Source: DATFJT01 sp965230755 (GTDB lineage Bacteria; Bacteroidota; Bacteroidia; Chitinophagales; Saprospiraceae). Taken from it: 64,000 nt of DNA. The position numbers and the translations under genes are program-made. Positions 8,331 to 17,150 of the stretch are shown here, one piece after another. The stretch covers positions 62,001-126,000 of the forward strand of contig CBDDLT010000003.1 of assembly GCA_965230755.1 (NCBI GenBank). Reading direction: 5' to 3'. Numbering within the stretch: the stretch's first letter is position 1; the number at the start of each line of letters is the position of its first letter. The notes beneath the pieces are model-generated. The model made no database searches, was not told the DNA's origin, and saw only the letters and a list, made by a program, of their open reading frames with translations.

Positions 8331-11300
8331 CTAATTGCCTGTTGGGGTAATAATATTAATACCGAAACAATTTGGATCCGGACAACACTGCTCAACTATC
8401 AGACAAATTGGACAACATAACTCTGCGGGACAACCTTGAGAATCCATACCTTCATAAATATAACATTGTCTGCTTCCTGCTGCTCCAATATCGCTTCCCA
8501 TAACGGTCAGGGTAGAACCCGATCCTACCTGAGCACCTCTCGTCATTGTCGCGTCATCGTAAAAATACCATATTACGCCGGTCAAGCCCGCCTCTGCTGT
8601 TAAAACAGCTTCATTGCTGTCGTTGTCACATATTAAATGTTCGTTTGGAGGGCACGCCATACTACAGGATTCAACAGGCCCAACAGTGAATTCAATGAAG
8701 CATCCATTATCATTGGAATCTTCTACTCTCACAGTATAACTACTTGTCCCATCTGCAGCCAGATTAGTATGAGTTCCGTCGCCTTGAATGGTAACGTTTG
8801 ATCCACTTGCTGTAGATGGAGAGGTATATCCATTAACATTTACTATATAGTTACCGCTTCCATTAACTACAGTCCCAGTAACTGTAAGATTAAAAAAGTC
8901 GTCTGCCATACTTGATGTTCCATTATCATTACATTCTGTTGAATGAGTTTGAGAAACTGAGCAATTTGGAGTGCAACTTGCTGGTGCTGTATAAGTCGTT
9001 GTACTGCCACAACTTGCATCATCACTAAAAGTGACTGTAACAGTATGACTCGATCCATCTGCTGTCAATCCTGTAATGGTGTAACTTGCCGGACTTGTTG
9101 TAGGCAAATTTATCACATCAGTCTGTCCATCTACTTCCACCATAATTGTTCCTGTTCCAGGATCATTACTAAAAGTAACCTCTCCTGTTAATGTATATAT
9201 ATTTGTATTAGGATCACATGTTCCCGGAGATGCAGTCAATGAACTGCTGCAATTAACAGCCATACTATATCCCGCATCAAAAGTATGATTATTGGCACCA
9301 CTGATAGGAACTTCAGCTGCACTTACGGAAGCATCACCCGTTGTCGTATTGGCATCACTGTCCAGTGTATTACCCGTAGCATCTACAGAAGTAAGCGATA
9401 AAGCACCTGATGTGGCAGGAAATCGAACGATATAGTCCATTCCAGCTTTTAGGGTAATAATGTTGTAAATATGACTAGCAGTAGAAGTCCCATTCGGATC
9501 ATTGGAGAATATATAATTACCATTGGCATCTGTGGTTGCTGTTGCTAGTAAGGCAGAACCTGCTGCATCGTAAAGCTCAACTACAACTCCACTTATACCA
9601 GCTTCTCCTGGATCTTGCTCCCCATCCATATCTGTATCTTCCCAAACAAAGTTGCCTATTTCTGTGGGGGCTAATTCCCCTAAAAGTTCTAAATCTCCCA
9701 AACCATTAGCTTTACCAAACATAGACCTTCCTTTACGATTAAAACTATACCAATTCGTGCGCAATCCACTGGACAAACTATAAGTTTGAACTCCATTGGC
9801 ATCAACATAATCCTGGTAGTTGGGAGCTGAGGTATTTCTGGGCACATAGTCTGGCCATGGATCAACCTGAGTGCTAATTATCTGATCTGTTCCCGGCAAA
9901 TATGCCAAGGCTCCCATGGCGTCATCTGGTATACCATCACCTCTAGTATTATCAAAAAATTCTCCATTATCAGATACACCACCTTCGTTATAAGGAAAAT
10001 TTACTGGGCAACCTCCGGTCGAACCTTCTACATCATATCCAGTACCATTAAAACAGGCCATAATAATGTCTCCAAACCCTTTTGCTCTTTCTGTAGCATC
10101 CGTATTGGCACTGATCGCAAAATAATTATCTCTACCTAACTGATAAGCAAATCGGTCGCCAATAGATAAATACATATTTCTTTGGTGATCAAATTCTATA
10201 TCCATTAGTAATGGCTGAGGATAAGTTAAAAAGCCATTACTGATGTCAACTTTATTTGGATCGTAGATATTCATCCAGGCATTAAAAATCATTTTTGAAT
10301 CTCCCCAATCCACTTTTTTGTAATTCATATTGGGGATGAACAATTCGGTATTGAAACTTGTCGGATTCAAGGGGTCAAAGGAAAGAACATACAGTGTTAA
10401 ATCACTATTATCATCAGATCCTGTGGCATCACAAATCAAGCCCAGGTACCCTCTATTAAATGCAAATTTTAGTGCCCAGGGACGAAGTTCCCCATTGGAA
10501 CATACGGGAAGACCTGTCATCGAACTCAACAAGTATTGATTAACACTAGTCGGAATATTGCCAACGGTTTGATCTTGCACATCCATCTGAATAAGTGCTT
10601 TCTGATTTAAATTAACCGCCCACAATTTATTGGAATAAGAATCATATTCAATATCTCCATACCCCACTACGCCCACCTTACCAAAAGCATCAAGGTCAAC
10701 GCTTGGATCCAATCTAGCATCTCCAAGCTCATAATCCGAACTTAAACCAGTACCAAAGGGATCACAACTAGAATCTCTACAAACCGAACCCAAATCAATA
10801 TTGCTTCCTCCATTGGTCGGACTTAACCCATGCAAATCAAAACTATGCACAATATTTCCCATTCCAGCGGAATAATCAGCAACATAAATATACCCCAAAC
10901 CATCTTTAATGCCGGCGTGTCTTCTCATCATAGTCGATGTAAAAAGTCTTTTAAAATCTTTTTGATAAGCGACTCCCCATAAAGTTCCGGTTTGTGAAAA
11001 GCTTGCATCATAAAAGGGAATTGGACCAGTTCCCTGGTTGCCAGCTCCATCAGTATAATCAGCATTCAGACCTGTACTTTGGTATCTCACTGACAATAAA
11101 CTTTCCGTGTCTCCACTCGTGCTACCAGCTACCCCGGTTCCATTCACATGTTGAACAGTTGTCATGAAGGGATTCGTAGTATCAGAATAAAAATCAGAAT
11201 TGTGGAGGCCAAAATTGACACTGGAACTACTCGATGTTAAAAATTGAATACTTGTATTGCTACCATTACCATTAGGACCACTATGTAACCAAGGGTGATT

Positions 11301-11597
11301 AGGCCAAGAGAATTCTACTCTAACCGGAAAATTGGTAACCGGATCACTCCATGTACCATCAGACGCTGTAATTTGATTCGTTTGTACTCCGTTTACATCC
11401 GTAATCGTTACCATTACATTGGCAATTCCAGGTTCGTTGGAATCATTAATTCCATATGTATTTAACATATTACCATTGACTGGTAGTTCTTGAAAGACTA
11501 ATCCGCTGACTTGGGCTTTCAGAGGTAAGTACACAAAAATATTGGTACATAGTATCAAACAAATTAATCTTATAGGTTTTATATGCTTGCCTATCAT
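8331..11597 (-). CDS. SdrD_B-type secreted adhesin (1088 aa)
   Basis: A large predicted surface protein starting with ATG at 11597. A signal peptide ends near 'LPLKAQVSG'. Then follow a Cna_B-like module (about 30-130), a propeller-like region (about 150-640, with 'GTLWGVAYQKDFKRLFTS'), an SdrD_B domain (about 645-775), two Cys-initiated beta repeats (about 779 and 877), and a C-terminal module from about 980 ('CPPNEHLICDNDSNEAVLTA' through 'GCPAELCCPIC'). The extreme tail is 'CPDPNCFGINI'. No canonical T9SS domain is present. It is divergent from the 676-aa regulator. Its middle is nearly identical in DNA to the 986-aa adhesin, while the propeller-like region has diverged, as expected if that part faces the environment (inference). 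Confidence 0.85.
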   Translation of the reverse strand: MIGKHIKPIRLICLILCTNIFVYLPLKAQVSGLVFQELPVNGNMLNTYGINDSNEPGIANVMVTITDVNGVQTNQITASDGTWSDPVTNFPVRVEFSWPNHPWLHSGPNGNGSNTSIQFLTSSSSSVNFGLHNSDFYSDTTNPFMTTVQHVNGTGVAGSTSGDTESLLSVRYQSTGLNADYTDGAGNQGTGPIPFYDASFSQTGTLWGVAYQKDFKRLFTSTMMRRHAGIKDGLGYIYVADYSAGMGNIVHSFDLHGLSPTNGGSNIDLGSVCRDSSCDPFGTGLSSDYELGDARLDPSVDLDAFGKVGVVGYGDIEYDSYSNKLWAVNLNQKALIQMDVQDQTVGNIPTSVNQYLLSSMTGLPVCSNGELRPWALKFAFNRGYLGLICDATGSDDNSDLTLYVLSFDPLNPTSFNTELFIPNMNYKKVDWGDSKMIFNAWMNIYDPNKVDISNGFLTYPQPLLMDIEFDHQRNMYLSIGDRFAYQLGRDNYFAISANTDATERAKGFGDIIMACFNGTGYDVEGSTGGCPVNFPYNEGGVSDNGEFFDNTRGDGIPDDAMGALAYLPGTDQIISTQVDPWPDYVPRNTSAPNYQDYVDANGVQTYSLSSGLRTNWYSFNRKGRSMFGKANGLGDLELLGELAPTEIGNFVWEDTDMDGEQDPGEAGISGVVVELYDAAGSALLATATTDANGNYIFSNDPNGTSTASHIYNIITLKAGMDYIVRFPATSGALSLTSVDATGNTLDSDANTTTGDASVSAAEVPISGANNHTFDAGYSMAVNCSSSLTASPGTCDPNTNIYTLTGEVTFSNDPGTGTIMVEVDGQTDVINLPTTSPASYTITGLTADGSSHTVTVTFSDDASCGSTTTYTAPASCTPNCSVSQTHSTECNDNGTSSMADDFFNLTVTGTVVNGSGNYIVNVNGYTSPSTASGSNVTIQGDGTHTNLAADGTSSYTVRVEDSNDNGCFIEFTVGPVESCSMACPPNEHLICDNDSNEAVLTAEAGLTGVIWYFYDDATMTRGAQVGSGSTLTVMGSDIGAAGSRQCYIYEGMDSQGCPAELCCPICLIVEQCCPDPNCFGINIITPTGN
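8762..9662 (-). repeat. Dispersed near-identical repeat, copy 2 of 2
   Basis: Partner of 3190-4090. Encodes the SdrD_B domain and Cys-initiated repeats of the 1088-aa adhesin. A diverged relative of the repeat part also lies at about 14870-15420 in the Gly-rich adhesin, so the module family is shared by three genes. Confidence 0.85.
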
Positions 11598-11660
11598 TAT
11601 TAATAGAATTTAGTATAAAAAAATGATTATCTAAAAAGAGGGGATACTTGAATAATTCAA

Positions 11661-11722
11661 CAAAAATTAGACCTTGGAAGCATAAATTCTTATATAATCG
11701 GTGTTTGTAGAGATTTTGTAGA
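11661..11722 (+). promoter_or_regulatory. Class II upstream element of 676-aa regulator
   Basis: CAAAAATTAG at 11661-11670 and TTGTAGA-GA-TTTTGTAGA at 11705-11722, 78 bp before the ATG at 11801. The second block matches the one at 6074 in 16 of 18 positions, with the same 44-bp distance between blocks. Probable promoter or operator region of the regulator; function inferred. Confidence 0.5.
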
Positions 11723-11800
11723 GGTGAAATATATTTGTATTACTGCCTACAATTTATCTATGTATAAAGAAAGGAATCAATTCTTCTTAAGAATTAACAT

Positions 11801-13831
11801 ATGGATTTTAAACGTAAACTTGATCTGATTGAAAATTGCTCGTTTTCGAAACTGTTTTTCATTATCATAATCTTATTTTTTTCCTGTGAAAAAAGGAATC
11901 AATCTATATCAGATGATTTATTAGTGAAAATTAAGCTTTTGGAAACTGCTTTCCTTAACACCTTAGATACGAACATGACATTGGCCTACGATTTAGCTGA
12001 TAGCCTCAGAAACCTATCTGAGTCACACTCTCCATATAGAAAAGGAAGAGCGAATAGATTTTATGGTTTAACAGCAATGCAATTGGGCCATTTTGAAAAA
12101 GCCTCTAAGGCCTTTTATATTGCTATGCAAAATCAAACCAAAATTTATCCCAATGAAAAGATCTATTTGATGCAAAACATAGCAGCTCTGCACGAATTAA
12201 AAGGTCAACCAGATTCAGCTCTACTTTATCATGATCGTGCCGTAGGTTTATTAAAGTATACTCCGGAATATCCATATCGTGGAGATCTGTACGAAACAAA
12301 GGCCATTGCATTAATGAATCTAGGTCTTTTTGGGCAAGCTCAAGAGAGCTATATTAACGCTTTAGCTGAATATGAACTCAATGAGGACACCTTGTCTATA
12401 GCGCATGTTTATGGCAACATGGGGATCAATTTTGCTAAAAGATCTAAATTAGATTCTGCAATACTCTGTTATAACCAGTCCTTGTTATTGGCTCAAGAAA
12501 TTACTGATGAAGATATGATCTACAAGGCGCAGCTGAATAAAGCAAGTGCGATGTTATCTAGCGGTCTTAATGAACAAGCTCTTGAGTTGGTGCAATCTTC
12601 AAAGAAGGCGGCAGTGCAAGATGACGATAGTCTGGCTTATTTCAGTCTATTAGGACTTGAATTATCTGTGCTTAATGAATCTAATTATGTACCTGAATCG
12701 GAAGAATTGCTAAAGGAAAGTAGAAAAATGGCAATCCGCTTAAACTCCCCATCTACTTTCTTAGAACATTTGGAAAACGAAGCACTTTATTGGTCAAGTC
12801 AAGATTCTCTTGTTCCTCTATTGGAAATTACATTAGAGATGATTAATTTTTATAATGCCCATGATCAAACATTTAATCAGGCTCCGGCGGCACAGGTAAT
12901 TGCATTATTTGCTTCAAAAATTGAAAATTCGAATTCATTAAACGAGTCCATCCAGGAAAAATTGAATGAGTTATCGGTGTCTATCAAAAAATTATGGACA
13001 AATTATACTTTTGACATTATAGATAATATCAATAAAGAAAGAATTAACTATATCATATGTCGAAATCATAAGCTTTCAATTCCATGTACAAAGCATTTGG
13101 AATCTGCATACAATTTGATGTCAAAACGATTGGAGAAGGTTCTAGCGGAAAATAACAATAAAGTAGATCTAATAGAAAATCTTTACTTGACTAGACTCAG
13201 TGAATTGGAAAAGTCTAAACAATTGGTTATCGTTAAAAATAAAAACCAAAGACTATCTCATTTCACCATAATTCTTGTTCTAATTCTTATTCTATTTATT
13301 ATGGCAACTGGATATATATTAAAAACAGGCAAATCAATAAAAAACAAAAATGAAATTATATCACTTCAACATAATGAAATCAAAAAGAAAAACGAGCTAA
13401 TTAAGATAGAACTTGAGGAAAAAAAGAGGTTACTAGTGAAAGAATCCCTCTACAAAGAAAATTTCTTAAACATCAAAGAGGCATTTTATGAATTAAATAA
13501 AACTGTGGATCCTACTCTTCGTGTTAACCTGAATTACAAAATATTACAACGTAAAATCAAGGAATTGGCCACCAGAGAAGAGGAGTCCATGTTGCTACAT
13601 TTTACTGATCTAGATGGTGCCATTATAAAAAAGGCACTTGAAATCAATGCTAAATTGACAAAAAATGATCTAAAACATTTGGCGTACATAAAACTAAACT
13701 TATCCAGCAAGGAAGTTGCGGAAATGATGGGAGTCCACACTAAGACTGTAGATATGGCAAGATACAGACTAAAAAAGAAATTGGGTTTAAATGTAGAAGA
13801 TTCTCTATATTCTTTTGTTCATGCACTTTAA
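11801..13831 (+). CDS. Class II membrane-spanning TPR-HTH regulator (676 aa)
   Basis: Paralogue of the 677-aa regulator along its whole length. The N-terminus has a hydrophobic stretch ending in 'ILFFSCEKR' (lipobox-like). TPR helices follow ('YPYRGDLYETKAIALMNLG', 'DSAILCYNQSLLLAQE'). A membrane segment is near residue 490 ('FTIILVLILILFIMATGYI'), then a coiled coil ('KIELEEKKRLLVKESLYKEN') and an HTH ('LSSKEVAEMMGVHTKTVDMA'). It is divergent from the 1088-aa adhesin with a 203-bp intergenic region carrying the class II element. Probably a transmembrane one-component regulator of that adhesin; the signal is unknown. Confidence 0.82.
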   Translation: MDFKRKLDLIENCSFSKLFFIIIILFFSCEKRNQSISDDLLVKIKLLETAFLNTLDTNMTLAYDLADSLRNLSESHSPYRKGRANRFYGLTAMQLGHFEKASKAFYIAMQNQTKIYPNEKIYLMQNIAALHELKGQPDSALLYHDRAVGLLKYTPEYPYRGDLYETKAIALMNLGLFGQAQESYINALAEYELNEDTLSIAHVYGNMGINFAKRSKLDSAILCYNQSLLLAQEITDEDMIYKAQLNKASAMLSSGLNEQALELVQSSKKAAVQDDDSLAYFSLLGLELSVLNESNYVPESEELLKESRKMAIRLNSPSTFLEHLENEALYWSSQDSLVPLLEITLEMINFYNAHDQTFNQAPAAQVIALFASKIENSNSLNESIQEKLNELSVSIKKLWTNYTFDIIDNINKERINYIICRNHKLSIPCTKHLESAYNLMSKRLEKVLAENNNKVDLIENLYLTRLSELEKSKQLVIVKNKNQRLSHFTIILVLILILFIMATGYILKTGKSIKNKNEIISLQHNEIKKKNELIKIELEEKKRLLVKESLYKENFLNIKEAFYELNKTVDPTLRVNLNYKILQRKIKELATREEESMLLHFTDLDGAIIKKALEINAKLTKNDLKHLAYIKLNLSSKEVAEMMGVHTKTVDMARYRLKKKLGLNVEDSLYSFVHAL

Positions 13832-13915
13832 CGAATTATTTTTTAATATCCATTGCCAACTATCACAAATAGTATCTGATTTTATTTTTAGTCCAATAGA
13901 ATAAGTAAAAAACGA

Positions 13916-13943
13916 AAGAGGAAATCACAATGGACTTCCTCTT
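13916..13943 (-). terminator. Terminator of Gly-rich adhesin gene
   Basis: Stem AAGAGGAA / TTCCTCTT with a 12-base loop, followed on the minus strand by TCGTTTTTTAC. It lies 29 bp past the stop at 13973. A similar AGAGGAAGT stem ends the next adhesin unit at 21169. Confidence 0.7.
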
Positions 13944-13972
13944 CATATTATTGGCGTAAACTTTTATCTAAA

Positions 13973-16900
13973 TTAATTCTCGCGTATGTTCACTTGAACA
14001 TTGTAACAATTAGGAGTAGGACAACATTCCTCCGTAATAACACAAACAGGACAACACAATTCTGCTGGACAACCATCTATACCATCCGCCTCATAAACAT
14101 AACATCTTCGCGAGCCGGCCGGACCTACATCTGAACCAGTAACCGTAAATGTCTGTCCGGTGCCTACTTGCGCACCTTTAGTCATCGTAGCTTCATTGTA
14201 TTCGAACCAAATGTAGTTGGAATATCCAGACTCAGCGGTTAAGACTGCTTCGTTCGAATCATCATCACAAATGGTATGTTCATTCACGGGACATGGGCAT
14301 TCAATATTTAACGGGTAATCTTCTACTTCACCGTCATTACAAGTAGGATCTCCGCAGAGCATACCTGTAGGACCTCCATTAACATCACTGGCTATAAGAA
14401 ATCTGGAATAGCTCATCCCACATGCGGCATCCGTAGGAACAGAAATAATAAAATCGCGACTACCTGTCACGGTACCACAACAACTTCCCACTTCGTGATC
14501 ATCAATGATTTTTTCAGAAGCCTCAAAAGTGCCATTACCGTCGAAATCAATCCATCCTGAGATGTAAGAATTCAGATCCTGGGTCGACCAGCTTATTGTA
14601 ATAGTTTTGTTCATTCCCGGAACAAATGAATCACCACCCACAAAGACAACACCGTCTTCGTCATCCACACCATCGCTATCATCACCATCTGCTTCCATGC
14701 TGTATTGTGTTCCGTTTTCTCCATCTGCGATTACTCCCAGATGAGCAGGGGATCCACAATTAATATCTATACAGAGATCTCCATAAGTACTTGGATTGTC
14801 TCCCCAATCCGTATCACTCGGTGTACTGCAAGATTGAACAGGGCCAGCTGTAAACTCCACAAAACAATTCGAATCACCTGCATCTTCTACTCTTACGGTA
14901 TAAGTACTGGATCCATCTGCCGCTAAACTAGTATGTGTACCATCTCCCATAATGGTCACAGGAGATCCACTGCTTGTACTTGGGCTTGTATATCCACCTA
15001 CGATCACGACATAATTTCCACTTCCATTCATGATTGTTCCAGTAACTGTAAGATCAAAATAATCATCCATGTCATTGGGGGAAGAATTATCACTGCAGCT
15101 AGTAGAATACGTCTGAGAAACGGAACAAGAAGGCGAACAATCCGTTGGAGCAGTGTAATCAACCATACTCGAACATCCAGCATCATCACTGAATACAACT
15201 GTAACTGTATGACTAGAACCATCTGCTGTTAGTCCCGAAATAGAATATGACACAGGACTTGTTGCGGGTAAATTGATGACATCCGTCTGACCATCAACCG
15301 ATACCGTAATTGTTCCCATTCCAGGATCATTATCGAATGTTACTTGTCCCGTTATAGTGTAATTATTCGTATTGGGATCACAAGATCCCGGTGTCGCTGT
15401 AACAGAGCTGCTACAAAGAGGTTCCCATTCCGGAGTATCTCCACTTACTATGAGTCCAGTACCTCCTGCGCCACCAGTCCCCGTAAAAACAGCATTTTTG
15501 GGGTTAATAATGGCATCACCTACATCTCCACCCCTTACAGCGTCATTGTTGGTCGGTAAACTTTGCAAATTGGTATTTGTGAGATTAATAAAAGATCCTC
15601 CCGAATTGGTCGTCATTGTGGCATCAAATATCCAGACACCACCACCACCGCCGCCACCGCCGGCAGTTCCACCATGTCCTTGCCCAGATTGTCCAGTTCC
15701 TGCGTCTCCTCCTCGAGCTTCGATATTCGTCATAGAAGTAAAGGCCTTAAGATTTAAAACCATTTGGCCGCCACCGCCACCGCCATAACCTCCTACACCA
15801 CCCCAGTCTGACTGTTCCCATCTAGCGCATTCAGGAGTAATACCTGGGTCATCTCCATTACTTCTTATATAGTTGTTATTTCCTGAAACCGTATTGAACT
15901 CTAGAATTACAATACCGCCTCCTTGTCCACGATCATAATGTTCATAGCATCCGGCCCATCCACCTGCTCCTCCCATCATTATTCTTGGATTAGAAAAATT
16001 CAGGTAATGTCTATTATCGGGAATAGCACTGCTGACCGCAGCATTTCCATTTCCCATGGCAACTTGATTGAAGATGTCCGCATTCATCCCGGATATTCCT
16101 CCTCCGGTCCATGATCCACCACCACCTCCTGCAGAACTATCATCCCCTCCTGCATTGGCTGAAGCAGTACCACCACCACCTCCATAACTACCACCTCCCG
16201 ATCCGGCTCCACTGTCTCCAATTAAAGTGGTCAATCCGTTTTGCACTCCTCCTGGGCCACCACCACCACCGCCGTGTTGCTCTGCATCACCGTCATGAGC
16301 GGCTCCGCCGCCGCCGCCGCCATATACACCACCACCGCCACCACTGCAAGCAGTATTGGGATCCTGCATAGTGGCATTATTTCCGCCGCCGCCACCACCT
16401 CCGATGACACCTCCGCCTCCACCATATCCATTAGAGAAAGCATTTGCACTTAGCGATCCATCTTGATAAGGTGTATATTCTACTGTTCCTCCAGTTCCTT
16501 TGCCATAGTAATCGACCGCACCTCCACCAATACCAGCACCTCCATTACCTCCTCCAGTTTGTGGGATACAACCTCCATCAAAACCTCTTCCATCAGTACT
16601 ACCTGTCCCCGATCCTGTTCCCGGCGAAATGATTGACGTAGGTGGTTCATCTTGAGAAAAACCAGCTGCAGTAGCATCAATATTGGCATTCAATTCTAAG
16701 TTACCACCTTTTAACGCAATGATACCACCTAAATCTCCATTCCAAGGCATTGCGTTAACATCACTTGTCACATTAAAACCCGCAACATCGTAAGGAGCCC
16801 ACACCAGCTGAACTTTTTCACCAGTGTCAAAAGATTTTGTAATGCCCGACAATGTTATCGTACTACCTGAAACACCATCTACTTGAAGCAATTCATAATT

Positions 16901-17140
16901 ACCCATGCTTCCTCCATTGACCGGTTCTACTCCAGTCATCTGGATCAAAATTACATAGTCTCCCACTGCTAGGGAATGGCTAACTCCTGCGGAACTTCCA
17001 ATACTTACATCATTACCACTGATACTATTCACCTCGTAATATGCATTCACAACTCCAGAGATATTGGTCTGGGCAAAATTCATTTTATAAAAGGAAAATA
17101 GAATTAAATTCAAAATCAATAGCTTAATAAAATTATTCAT
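13973..17140 (-). CDS. Gly-rich, GEVED-domain secreted adhesin (1055 aa)
   Basis: A predicted surface protein with an N-terminus unlike the other adhesins. A signal peptide (about 1-24, ending 'NFAQTNISG') is followed by a beta-rich region and then a long glycine-rich segment (about 160-560) with many runs of five to eight Gly. Next are two Cys-initiated repeats shared with the other adhesins (from about 575), a GEVED domain (about 773-943: 'DSDGVDDEDGV', 'GWIDFDGNGTFE', 'CNDGEVEDYPL'), the 'CPVNEHTICDDDSNEAVLTA' module (about 950), and a 'CPTPNCYNVQV' tail. It lacks the Cna_B-like N-terminal module, the propeller and SdrD_B. It lies 10 bp downstream of the FG-GAP gene, so the two are probably one operon, divergent from the interrupted regulator. 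Confidence 0.82.
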   Translation of the reverse strand: MNNFIKLLILNLILFSFYKMNFAQTNISGVVNAYYEVNSISGNDVSIGSSAGVSHSLAVGDYVILIQMTGVEPVNGGSMGNYELLQVDGVSGSTITLSGITKSFDTGEKVQLVWAPYDVAGFNVTSDVNAMPWNGDLGGIIALKGGNLELNANIDATAAGFSQDEPPTSIISPGTGSGTGSTDGRGFDGGCIPQTGGGNGGAGIGGGAVDYYGKGTGGTVEYTPYQDGSLSANAFSNGYGGGGGVIGGGGGGGNNATMQDPNTACSGGGGGVYGGGGGGAAHDGDAEQHGGGGGGPGGVQNGLTTLIGDSGAGSGGGSYGGGGGTASANAGGDDSSAGGGGGSWTGGGISGMNADIFNQVAMGNGNAAVSSAIPDNRHYLNFSNPRIMMGGAGGWAGCYEHYDRGQGGGIVILEFNTVSGNNNYIRSNGDDPGITPECARWEQSDWGGVGGYGGGGGGQMVLNLKAFTSMTNIEARGGDAGTGQSGQGHGGTAGGGGGGGGVWIFDATMTTNSGGSFINLTNTNLQSLPTNNDAVRGGDVGDAIINPKNAVFTGTGGAGGTGLIVSGDTPEWEPLCSSSVTATPGSCDPNTNNYTITGQVTFDNDPGMGTITVSVDGQTDVINLPATSPVSYSISGLTADGSSHTVTVVFSDDAGCSSMVDYTAPTDCSPSCSVSQTYSTSCSDNSSPNDMDDYFDLTVTGTIMNGSGNYVVIVGGYTSPSTSSGSPVTIMGDGTHTSLAADGSSTYTVRVEDAGDSNCFVEFTAGPVQSCSTPSDTDWGDNPSTYGDLCIDINCGSPAHLGVIADGENGTQYSMEADGDDSDGVDDEDGVVFVGGDSFVPGMNKTITISWSTQDLNSYISGWIDFDGNGTFEASEKIIDDHEVGSCCGTVTGSRDFIISVPTDAACGMSYSRFLIASDVNGGPTGMLCGDPTCNDGEVEDYPLNIECPCPVNEHTICDDDSNEAVLTAESGYSNYIWFEYNEATMTKGAQVGTGQTFTVTGSDVGPAGSRRCYVYEADGIDGCPAELCCPVCVITEECCPTPNCYNVQVNIREN

Positions 17141-17150
17141 TCTTCTAAGT

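Noticed and set aside
8235..11660. Palindrome TTGAATWATTCAA at 8235-8247 and 11648-11660, flanking the 1088-aa adhesin
   Set aside because: One copy is in a convergent 3' region, the other in a promoter region, and no third copy was seen; AT-rich palindromes of this size can arise by chance.
15344..16632. Several long plus-strand open frames opposite the Gly-rich adhesin, encoding Pro-, His- or Ser-rich peptides
   Set aside because: They are antisense shadows of Gly codon runs on the minus strand, with no start context, domain or neighbour logic.
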